Source of the DNA: Jaenimonas drosophilae | Taxonomy: Eukaryota > Euglenozoa > Kinetoplastea > Trypanosomatida > Trypanosomatidae | Assembly: GCA_030849065.1 (NCBI GenBank) | Contig: JASAON010001627.1 | Location: 53,970-117,969 of the forward strand | Direction: 5' to 3' | DNA length: 64,000 bases | In this document: positions 21,465 to 30,053 of the stretch, piece after piece | Position numbering within the stretch: position 1 is the first letter of the stretch | Layout of the letters: the number at the start of each line of letters is the position of its first letter | Program-made: the position numbers and the translations under genes | Notes under the pieces: generated by a model | The model's database searches: none | Told to the model about the DNA's origin: nothing | What the model saw: only the letters and a program-made list of their open reading frames with translations

Positions 21465-22571
21465 TTAGAAATCCTCCTCTGTCGTGAACACCTTGCTGGT
21501 GGTACCAGACTTGACGCCCGCCTTCTGGTACTCGGCCACCTTCTTCTCAAAGAAGTTGGTCTTGCCCTGCAAAGAGATCATCTCCATGAAGTCAAAGGGG
21601 TTCGTGACGTTATAGTACTTTTCCTCACCAAGTGCCACCAACAGACGGTCAGCCACGAACTCGATGTACTGGCGCATCAAATCACAGTTCATGCCAATGA
21701 GACGCACAGGAAGGGCATCGCAAATGAACTCACCCTCGATGCTCACAGCATCGGTGATGATCTCAAGAATGCGCTCTCGGGAGAGCTTGTGCGTGAGGTG
21801 GCGTTCATACAGAAGACAGGCGAAATCTGTGTGAAGGCCTTCGTCGCGGGAGATGAGCTCGTTGCTGAAGGTAAGCCCAGGCATCACACCGCGCTTCTTC
21901 AGCCAAAAAATGGCGCAGAAGGAGCCGGAAAAGAAGATACCCTCGACCGCAGCAAAGGCAATCAGGCGCTCGGCGAAGCTTGCTGTTGAGTTAATCCACT
22001 TGACAGCCCAGTTGGCCTTCTTCGTCACGCAAGGGATCGTCTGGATAGCCCTGAGAAGGTGGTCCTTCTCCGTTGAATCGGTGATGTAGGTATCAAGCAG
22101 AACCGAATAGGTCTCTGAGTGAATGTTCTCCATCATGAGCTGGAACCCGTAGAATGCGCGTGCCTCAGGAATCTTCACATCGCTCATGAAGCGGAGTCCG
22201 AGGTTCTCCACCACAATACCGTCACTTGCTGCGAAGAAGGCAAGCACATGCTTAATAAAGTGCTGCTCTCCACTGTTGAGCTTCTCCCAGTCAGTCATGT
22301 CGCTGCCAAGGTCAATTTCCTCCAGCGTCCAGATGCAGCTCTCCTGCTCCTTGTACTTTTGCCAAATGTCGTGAAACTTGATGGGAAAGAGAACATAACG
22401 GAGTTCGTTTTCGCAGAGGAGCGGCTCATCGCTGAGGGACACCACAGCGTCGGTCTGGGACTTGGCTCGCTTGGTTCCTGGAGATGGTGACCTTGGGCTC
22501 CGAGACCGCTTCGCATCGTTGGTCTTCTGGCTTGCAACCGGACTGCGTGAACGCGGCGAAATCGACGTCAT
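21465..22571 (-). CDS. Ribonucleoside-diphosphate reductase small subunit (R2)
   Basis: The product has 368 residues. It houses the di-iron/tyrosyl radical cofactor that lets R1 reduce NDPs to dNDPs in the cytosol. The conserved core is intact: [54 protein letters not shown] with the metal Glu/His ligands and the radical Tyr, and [20 protein letters not shown]. The C-terminal tail ends VFTTEEDF, the acidic-aromatic peptide that docks on R1. The frame extends upstream to a GTG, but a GTTGTGCAG acceptor falls there, so the ATG at 22571 is preferred. The first 45 residues are an unusual Arg/Ser-Pro-rich extension with several SP sites, suggesting cell-cycle phosphorylation (inference). Confidence 0.95.
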   Translation of the reverse strand: MTSISPRSRSPVASQKTNDAKRSRSPRSPSPGTKRAKSQTDAVVSLSDEPLLCENELRYVLFPIKFHDIWQKYKEQESCIWTLEEIDLGSDMTDWEKLNSGEQHFIKHVLAFFAASDGIVVENLGLRFMSDVKIPEARAFYGFQLMMENIHSETYSVLLDTYITDSTEKDHLLRAIQTIPCVTKKANWAVKWINSTASFAERLIAFAAVEGIFFSGSFCAIFWLKKRGVMPGLTFSNELISRDEGLHTDFACLLYERHLTHKLSRERILEIITDAVSIEGEFICDALPVRLIGMNCDLMRQYIEFVADRLLVALGEEKYYNVTNPFDFMEMISLQGKTNFFEKKVAEYQKAGVKSGTTSKVFTTEEDF

Positions 22572-23171
22572 GGCAATGGCAGCGATGTTTTGTGATGTTG
22601 TTTCTTTTGGGGGAGCAAAGATGCTGTTGTGAATCTGCACAACGAGGAGGAAAATTTGTGTATGATGCGCAATATGCTGATGTGTGAGATGAGAATTGGG
22701 AATTGATCAGCAAGCAATGGCGTGTTTCAGGAGACAGTGACGGCGTGTTGTTGTGCACCAACAGCCCAGAAACATCAAGTTTTCGAGAGAGGAGGAGGAG
22801 TGGAGAGAGGGATAGAACAACAAGTTACAGCACGTGAAAGCTTTCTCAGCGCCATCATCACAGCTATTCATCCACAGAACAATGATGTCTCCTCGATGAG
22901 CTCCATTCAGAGAAAAAGAAACAAAACTCAACGAATGGTGAGGAACCTCCCCAAGTCTCTTAATACGCGTCACGCAATGGTCTACCCAGAAAGAGCGGCT
23001 ATACACACCAGCAAAGCATCAAGAAGGCTGCGTGCACAGCGCAGTTAGCCACGAAGCTACGCCTCTGTGCAAAATTCACTGTGCCGCAAAGACGGCAATC
23101 AGCTTCATCCGTGTGACGCTTCCATCTGAGAGACCTCTGCGGACCCTTTTTTTTTTCGTCGCGAGACTTCC
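22572..23171. other. Intergenic
   Basis: The R2 acceptor (GTTGTGCAG on the minus strand) lies at about 22634-22642. Mixed sequence follows up to the 3' end of the next gene, with a T10 run on the plus strand at 23149-23158. No gene is seen. Confidence 0.45.
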
Positions 23172-23786
23172 CTACCACGTCCGCGCATTGGTGAGATCAC
23201 GCTTAATAACCACACGACCACCATTACCAGTAGTGGCTGGTGCAGCATCGGCCGTCAAGTTCAAGCCCTCGCCCTTCCGAAGACGTCGGCTGCTGTTCTG
23301 GAAGAACGCTGTCAGACGACGGTCCAAGTCATCGGTTGGGGGTGCAGGAGGTGCCTTCTCCACGGGCTTCTCCTGCTTGGGCTTCTTCGCAACAACAGTG
23401 GAGAAGCCGAGCTCACGGTCAATCAGCTGCTGTCGCTCGGACACCTCCACAGACTTGGAAGACTGCTTCCCCTTGAAGCCAGAACCGCCAGAACGGCGGT
23501 CGCGCGACTCCTCCAGACTCACAGGCTGGGTGTTGCGCACATCCAGGCTCATCGCCTTGGGAGCCCTGGCGATTTCCTTGGCAATGAGGGCCTCCGTCTC
23601 CAGATCAAAGACGTCCTGAGAGTAGCGCGCGGAGGTTTTCTTGGCCTTCTTCGTGGACCTCGATTTGCGCGCGGAGGCTGAGTTGGGTGACGGGGCGACA
23701 TCGTCTGCTCCGGCACGCACAAAGGCAAAGAAGATCAGGCCAAGGCATACCAGTGCCGCACAAACCGCTACGAGAGCGTCAATCAT
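23172..23786 (-). CDS. Unknown membrane-anchored, Lys/Ser-rich protein
   Basis: The product has 204 residues. It starts with one hydrophobic segment (residues ~3-24, ALVAVCAALVCLGLIFFAFV) that would act as a signal anchor with a short luminal or outer end. It continues as a highly charged, probably disordered cytosolic domain rich in Lys, Ser, Arg and Glu. A helix around residues 58-75 (FDLETEALIAKEIARAPKAM) and another near 150-165 (DDLDRRLTAFFQ) may be binding elements. The protein ends in Thr-Trp. No family is recognised. The ORF is clean, starts with ATG and lies between typical spacers, so it is likely real. Confidence 0.65.
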   Translation of the reverse strand: MIDALVAVCAALVCLGLIFFAFVRAGADDVAPSPNSASARKSRSTKKAKKTSARYSQDVFDLETEALIAKEIARAPKAMSLDVRNTQPVSLEESRDRRSGGSGFKGKQSSKSVEVSERQQLIDRELGFSTVVAKKPKQEKPVEKAPPAPPTDDLDRRLTAFFQNSSRRLRKGEGLNLTADAAPATTGNGGRVVIKRDLTNARTW

Positions 23787-24644
23787 GGTAAGATGATGGG
23801 CGTTGATGTAGGAAGAGAGAAGGATCCACGCAGTTACGAGGAAGACGGCAGCTAACCAGGCTATCTTCCGGTACTAGCTAAGATTACTACAGGCAGGGAG
23901 AAAGCCGACCCCAAGAGGTGAGGGAGGGAGGAGTGTCGTTGTGCACGTAAATGACTCATTCATGCATTCCAGCCAGACTACCTCTCCGTCTTGGAAAAGG
24001 TCCAACAAATTGTTACTTAACCCCACGAAAAACAAAGGCCAGGGGGACATCATCTTTCCCCCCACGTCATACATAATCGTGGGCCTAGAGGGTATCCATC
24101 CACCGCCCCTTGACTCACCTGCACATGTTCAGAAGGAAAACACACCCGTCACCATCACGGTGTATTCTGATTTTTCTTTTTTCCACCAAAGTCATCCGTG
24201 TCCATAGGCCAAGCGGGTCTGACCGAAGTCATTGCGTGCATGCGCCAACACAGAGCGGGTGAGGAATGGAAAGAGAGAGGAGTAGAAGTGAGAAACTCAA
24301 TCGTACTAACATCGTTTTTCTACCGGGTAGGATGGGGTAGGAGAACTGAGGGAGTAGTTCGGGCTAACCACCACTTATTCTCCAGTTCCAATGCGAGGAT
24401 CACATCGTTCTCATTGTACTTCACATGTCTCGGAAATTTAATACGGAGAAGAAGCAGGGGAGGGGGGGTGGGAGAGGGCGACGCTCATTGATACTGTCGT
24501 CGTGCAGATGATAGATGATGAGAGACCTCCCATGATACACATCCAAAGGACTGTATGTGTTCTGTCACAAACAACTGGAAGTGTGTGCTGTGCGGGGGAG
24601 GGGGGAGGAACCATCCTGCTGGCGCAGGTGTCCCGCGGACACGA
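23787..24644. other. Intergenic
   Basis: Mostly balanced sequence with GA-rich patches (24238-24290, 24450-24480 plus strand). A purine run at 23862-23885 could be the acceptor region for the anchored protein. No gene is recognised. Confidence 0.4.
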
Positions 24645-26702
24645 CTACTTCTCAATCATGGCTGCTGAGGCAAGCAGATAGTTATTACGCCGAACTCCAT
24701 GCGAAAATAGAGGAAGAAAGTTCTGAACCGTCTCAGCGATTGGGTAGATGCGACGGAATCCTCCAGCGCATCGAAGCTCCTCCGCCGCCTCGACCAACAT
24801 CAACACCTCTGTGGCGCTGAGCATCGAATCTGGAACTGTTGGGTCGTTGAAGCGCTCCACCAGTGGACGCTGCACTGCACGTGCGCTGGGGTGGGGGTGC
24901 TTTCCAAACAGATACACCTTCTCCTGCTTCCCTGGCACCGCTCCTTGTGGGACAAAGTCGCTTCCATCCGCTGAAACTCCATCACGTCGGTTCGGAATGC
25001 ACCGAATCATCGTCAGCATGTGGGCCAGCATGCGTCCCTTAACGGCCTTATCCAGATTGGAGCCAGTGGCCAGTGAGGGCATGATGTTCACCTCAATCAG
25101 CCGAACCTTGAGATCTGAATCTGCCATCAAGTCCAGCCCAAAGAGCTCAAAGCAGTTGCGGCCTGTCTTATCCTTACATTCGGCCCGCACACGTGAAATG
25201 ACCTCGTTCTCAATGCTGAGAAAAGTCTTCACAACAACGTCGTCGCAGCCCTTCTCAATTGTGTCCCACGCCTTCAGACCCTCGGGGTGGTGGTCCACAA
25301 GATACTTCTTGAAATCAGAAATGCACCACTTGATATCCATTGGATCATCGCAATCGTAGTCTTTTCCCCTGCTTGCCTTGTTGAGCTCCGCCGTCTTATT
25401 GACGGAGTAGTTGGTGAGATGCTTGTGAATGTTATCAAGGTCTTGGTCAGCGCCGGGGTACTTCTCTGCGGCAAACCGAACGAGTCCCTCATCAAAGAGG
25501 TAGATTCTCAATGGGTCAAAGGAGGTAATGACGCAGTAGATGCGAAGGTCAAACTTGCGGCCATAAATGAGGAAAGGATTCCCAATGTAGCGCTGGCATA
25601 CAACTGGCTTCATGTTTGAAGAAAAGGGGGGAATACCCTTGAAGAGCTGAATTCCCCTACCACAGCTTGATGCCCTCGGCTTGACGATATAAATGAGTGG
25701 GTTTCCTGGTGCATCGGGATTGCGTGTCGCATCAAGCTGAAGCTCGCGAAGTTGCTGAGGAATGAGGAAAGAAGCGGGGACTATATCAAAGGTGTCCTCG
25801 CCAAAGTGGCGCTTCATCTTGTGAATATTATGCGCTAGGCTATCCTTGCGGCCAACGCCCCACGTCCCAGGAAAGTGGTTTACCTTCTGGTAGGGTGATA
25901 ATGACGCCAGGGTGTATGGAGTAGCTCGCTTCGCCCACAGGATGTTGAAGTGCTCGTTTGATGGTGTGTACTGCATCTTTGCAGCCTCGAAGGCGTTTAT
26001 GACCACCTTGAAGGCCACCGCACCAGGGCCAATCTTATAAAGGCACATGCGGTTGAGGTTGCCCTTCTGCGTGGTGACTGTGTCCGTGGGCAGATACTCC
26101 CTGTCATCGGGGTGGATCTCGTTATTGATTTCCTCTGGTGTTCCACGTGGGTCCTCCTTCTCCTTGGAAGTGGCCGTGCCGTAGAAAACCGGGAAGAAGA
26201 GGCTTGCCGACGAGCTGGCAAACTGAGGTGCAATAACGGGATAAATGGCCTTGCTCATCTTTAGGGTTTTGCGTCGTACCACCGGTTCAATTTCTTCATC
26301 CATCATGGTAGAGGTGGACATGCCATCTCCATAGGGTGATCCGTAGCTGCGCGACTCACTGGATGCACCAGAGATGGAGTGGCGAGGCTGGTACTTGGGG
26401 TTGCTGATATCCTCATTGTTGGGGTCAGCCACGTACTTTCCGACAGAGAGTCGCTGGTGGAGCGGGAGGCTGTAGGTGTTGCGGGCGGTCACAACATCGT
26501 TGTCAGACCCCCCACACACGGCGTCCGTCCACAAACTCTGTGGGTAAAAGTACTTCACCTCGGGAGTAGTGCACGGGACGGACGGGCCACGGCTCTCACG
26601 TGTGGAGCGGGTAGGCGGATATGACTCCCGAGGCGGAAGTGGACGGCGAGGAACGACCTTCTTGCCACTGCCGCCGCCTGCAGATACCGAAGAAACGCTC
26701 AT
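24645..26702 (-). CDS. Tubulin tyrosine ligase-like polyglutamylase (TTLL4/5 type)
   Basis: The product has 685 residues. The N-terminal 230 are disordered, with RR/PP-rich segments. The TTL domain spans about 245-600: FPGTWGVGRKDSLAHNIHKM, the ATP-binding IYIVKPRASSCGRGIQLF, VCQRYIGNPFLIYGRKFDLR, RIYLFDEGLVRFA, HLTNYSVNK, and ELFGLDLMADSDLKVRLIEV followed by NIMPSL. These motifs place it with TTLL4/TTLL5 glutamylases rather than tyrosine ligase. Such enzymes add glutamate side chains to tubulin tails in axonemes and subpellicular microtubules. All ATP-grasp catalytic residues I can check are present. The frame opens at a GTG 33 codons upstream; the first ATG (MSVSSVSAGGG) is used here. Confidence 0.92.
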   Translation of the reverse strand: MSVSSVSAGGGSGKKVVPRRPLPPRESYPPTRSTRESRGPSVPCTTPEVKYFYPQSLWTDAVCGGSDNDVVTARNTYSLPLHQRLSVGKYVADPNNEDISNPKYQPRHSISGASSESRSYGSPYGDGMSTSTMMDEEIEPVVRRKTLKMSKAIYPVIAPQFASSSASLFFPVFYGTATSKEKEDPRGTPEEINNEIHPDDREYLPTDTVTTQKGNLNRMCLYKIGPGAVAFKVVINAFEAAKMQYTPSNEHFNILWAKRATPYTLASLSPYQKVNHFPGTWGVGRKDSLAHNIHKMKRHFGEDTFDIVPASFLIPQQLRELQLDATRNPDAPGNPLIYIVKPRASSCGRGIQLFKGIPPFSSNMKPVVCQRYIGNPFLIYGRKFDLRIYCVITSFDPLRIYLFDEGLVRFAAEKYPGADQDLDNIHKHLTNYSVNKTAELNKASRGKDYDCDDPMDIKWCISDFKKYLVDHHPEGLKAWDTIEKGCDDVVVKTFLSIENEVISRVRAECKDKTGRNCFELFGLDLMADSDLKVRLIEVNIMPSLATGSNLDKAVKGRMLAHMLTMIRCIPNRRDGVSADGSDFVPQGAVPGKQEKVYLFGKHPHPSARAVQRPLVERFNDPTVPDSMLSATEVLMLVEAAEELRCAGGFRRIYPIAETVQNFLPLFSHGVRRNNYLLASAAMIEK

Positions 26703-28204
26703 TGGAATGTTGTATGTGCAAGTCCAAAGCCGACGCTCAGAGGTGCTGAGAACACCTCGACAACGGACGGAGGTACAGCGAAGTGGGGAGGAGGTTGCCA
26801 CGGTGTCGTAGGGAAGGTAAGGACACCAAAGGTTTGCGGGGATCTACGTAAAGAGGCTGATGTCAGTCTTTTCAGTCAACTAACAAAAGGGGAGCCACGA
26901 CGGCCAAAGATGGAAGCACAACCAATCACCTTGCTGAATGACTTCAGTGTGTGCTCTCCACGGAGCTCGAAGACTTGCTCGTACCAACAAAAAAAGAAGA
27001 AACGATGTATCTACTGTGCTGCTGAGACTCCCTCCGTCAGCTTGGCTGAGCTTTCCAACGGATGAGAGAGTGTGGGTGGACGCGCACAACCAAACTGATC
27101 GAAGCAATACGTGAACAAAAGAAGGCTGTTACAACAAAGCAAAGGAGTTAACCTGATTGCGGTAGAGGCAGAAGCGACGGAAGACGAACGAAATGGGCCC
27201 ACTGATCAACACAACCACCTTGCGCCAAACCAGCAACGAGAAAAAGAATAGAGGGTGTGTGTTTGATGCTGGACAAGCGCAGCGTCGCACCACCAGACGT
27301 GTCCAGTTGTGTAAGAAAGAGGCGAGTATACCTACTTGAGAGAGGGAAGAAGAGCCAGACGTCGTTACCAACAGCAACGATGTGTCAAAAACGTAGAGAT
27401 TCACCTGCTGTGCCTATGGAAGATCCTAGAACACTTCAACGAAAGAGAAAAAAAAGAGAAGACACCATTTGCAGTGCGCAAGCAATGGAACCCATGAATA
27501 CAACAGCTAGTGCGGACATCACCCTTGTTACAATGCATCTCTTCAGCAAGTATGAAGGACCAACAACCAACTACACAGATCCAGGGTCGGGGAGATAGAG
27601 AGAAAATACAGAGCTCCGCAAACAAGGCGTGGGGCAACTATCGATGGCAATAGCTTGGCTCACAATCCGAATACCGCAGCGGGCTACTACGTCAGACTCT
27701 CTCCCCTAACCCTCAGTGAAAGAATCAAGGGGTCACTACAACTCTTTCCGACAACAAAAAAAAACGGCATAGTCAGAAGTTCGGCACTGGAGAACACTAC
27801 GTTAAAAGAGCCTTGCTCGTATTGGCTCCATAGAAACCATATTTTTATATAGATAAGAGAAAATCAAAAAAAAAAAAGTGCTGCATCGTGCCGTCATTTG
27901 ATGATGACGAAGAAGTACCGCCTCCGGCGTGGAGTTCGCATAAACGGTGGCGTTGCTGTTTGTGGCCATCATCATCGCCGGAAGACAACCATAGGACGAC
28001 GTAGAGAAGGTATGAGTCCGCGAAAAAGGATATGCACGCGTCAGCTCCGTCTCCAGAACAATTTGGGGGTGGGTGGGAGGCTAATCAAAATCAAGAATTT
28101 GGCTCGATGTTCGTAATTACACCAACAAAAAGCCTCCGGTTCACACATCGCAGAGATGGACACAACGGCAAGTCTTCATGACGACCAGAGGTGTCAGCCA
28201 GCAC
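26703..28204. other. 1.5-kb intergenic stretch, no confident gene
   Basis: Several minus-strand pyrimidine tracts occur (about 27215-27245, 27440-27465, 27750-27770, 27860-27878). A GTGAAT donor-like site after CACAGCAG lies at about 27407 and a GTATAC after AAGTAG at about 27330, so spliced small exons are possible here too, but I could not keep a frame. Otherwise it is UTR-like. Confidence 0.35.
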
Positions 28205-29632
28205 CTACATGCCACATGCGCGATGAAACTTTGATATCCACATATCCCGATCCTCAACTGTACTCGCCAGCGCGATAATTTTCTGCCCATTATTAAACCA
28301 AATGACCAGCTGATTGGGGTGTGAGCGGCAGTACACCTCCGGCACTGGAAAGACATCACTGACGGTTTCCAGGCTGGCAGATTTCGGCGTCACACTGTCG
28401 TTCTCAGGGTGATCACTAATGGAGATTCTCAGCATCCCATTGCTGATGGAGAAGTAGCGCTTCTTCCACTTCAGGTCGGAACTATACTTGAGGAGATACC
28501 CGCCATGGGTAACCTCAGAGCTGATGACACCAAAGCGGATGGAAGTAGGGAGTGGGGCACGAGTGCGGCTCTCAGACAGCTGACGCAGAATCTCAGCCTT
28601 TGCTGGTGCAGGGATGGCCAAGGAATTCTTCACAATGTCCTCGAACAGATTGGCCACGTACTTGAGAAACTCAGTATGTAGCAACTGCTGCGTCGTTGGA
28701 CGATCCTCTGGATTCTTGGATAAGAGGGGGTCCAACAATGCCTTCATGCTATCGGACACCTGGCATGGAAAGGCGTCGTAGCGACCGTAGAGGACCTGCT
28801 GCATAATCTCACGCTGAGAGGGTCCTTTGAAGGGACGGTGCAGGGTCAAGAGCTCGTACAGAATGACTCCAAGAGACCACATGTCAGCCTTCTTGCTGTA
28901 GCGTTTACGCTCCCACAGTTCCGGGGCTAGGTAGTACGGCGTGCCACAGAAGGATAGTCCCACATCGAGTGACACAGAGTCGTTGTACTGTTTGGAGAAA
29001 CCAAAGTCACCCAGCTTGATGATTCCAGTGGGCATCAAAAAGATATTTGCGCTCTTGAGGTCCCGATGCATCATACGTCGTCCGTGAACCTCATCCAAAG
29101 CAAGCACGATTTGATAAAAGAGAAGCCCGACCTCATGCTCCTTGAAAGGAAGGCGCTCACGCAGACGCTGCTTGATTTGACGATTCACATCACCGCCACT
29201 TCCGTACTCCATGATGAGTAACAACTTATCATCTGACTTGAAGTCATCAAAATGCTTTACAATGCCAAAGTGCTGGCAAGCGGCAAGGCAATGCAACTCA
29301 CTTCGGGCATACGATGCCTGTTTGTCGTCACTCAAGCGGACAAACTTAGCTACCACCATCTCACTGCTGTTCGAGCCACGCACAGCCGTAAAGGCTGCCG
29401 TTGTTGGATTCCGGCCAACCAGCGTTTGTAGGATATACATGTGCTCCCTTGGATCTCTCATCTCCGGCGGGTCCTCGCCCTCCTGTACCTCAAAGACATT
29501 TGCCTTTGGGTCTATGCTTTTGACGTATTTCTCCATGTCCTCCTCGCATGTGAAGAGTACCGTTGGAAAGAACTTGGTATACTGCGCTAATAGCTCCGCC
29601 GCAGGTTCCCTGTTTTCCTCCAAGGATGGCAT
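28205..29632 (-). CDS. NEK-family protein kinase with C-terminal PH domain
   Basis: The product has 475 residues. The kinase domain spans about 65-330: VVAKFVRL lysine, RSELHCLAACQHFGIVKHFD, MEYGSGGDV, MHRDLKSANIFL, GDFGFSKQY, CGTPYYLAPELWE and KKADMWSLGVILYELLTL, as in NIMA-related kinases. A linker leads to a pleckstrin-homology domain (about 375-473: HGGYLLKYSSDLKWKKRYFS to EDRDMWISKFHRA), with the usual final Trp. NEK kinases fused to PH domains are characteristic of trypanosomatids, where relatives act at basal bodies, flagellum and during differentiation. The PH domain suggests phosphoinositide-directed membrane placement. The upstream GTG start was trimmed to the ATG at 29632. Confidence 0.93.
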   Translation of the reverse strand: MPSLEENREPAAELLAQYTKFFPTVLFTCEEDMEKYVKSIDPKANVFEVQEGEDPPEMRDPREHMYILQTLVGRNPTTAAFTAVRGSNSSEMVVAKFVRLSDDKQASYARSELHCLAACQHFGIVKHFDDFKSDDKLLLIMEYGSGGDVNRQIKQRLRERLPFKEHEVGLLFYQIVLALDEVHGRRMMHRDLKSANIFLMPTGIIKLGDFGFSKQYNDSVSLDVGLSFCGTPYYLAPELWERKRYSKKADMWSLGVILYELLTLHRPFKGPSQREIMQQVLYGRYDAFPCQVSDSMKALLDPLLSKNPEDRPTTQQLLHTEFLKYVANLFEDIVKNSLAIPAPAKAEILRQLSESRTRAPLPTSIRFGVISSEVTHGGYLLKYSSDLKWKKRYFSISNGMLRISISDHPENDSVTPKSASLETVSDVFPVPEVYCRSHPNQLVIWFNNGQKIIALASTVEDRDMWISKFHRACGM

Positions 29633-30053
29633 CGTTAAGGATATGGGAGAATGAGATTCAGAAATAAGACACACGCCCCAAAGAGGAACTCGCGATAATA
29701 TTCCAACAAGTGTGCTTGTTTAGAAGGAAGAAATAGAAAAACGCTCTGCGGACACACTAGAAAAGAAAAGAGTGGATATCACAATGGATGGCTGGTTTCT
29801 GTAAGCTTGCTTGGTGTGGTGGTGATACGTGACTGAGAAGGGCAGACGGCTATCCCACAATTTGATGGCTACTACGCCGGTGGGAAAGCACACCGTGGGT
29901 ATTATTTGTTTTCCTAATATAGTAGTGGGGCATGAGGACGAGGAAAGAAGACGAATGAGGATGATCATGTGTTGTCAAGTGCAAAGGTTCTGCAGTATAG
30001 ATGAGCCAGTGTGGTTTTAATGTGCTGTCGTCGAGCTAATCCCATGCATCACG
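29633..30053. other. Intergenic
   Basis: A purine-rich plus-strand run at 29725-29770 is the minus-strand pyrimidine tract before the NEK gene. Nothing else is recognised. Confidence 0.4.
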
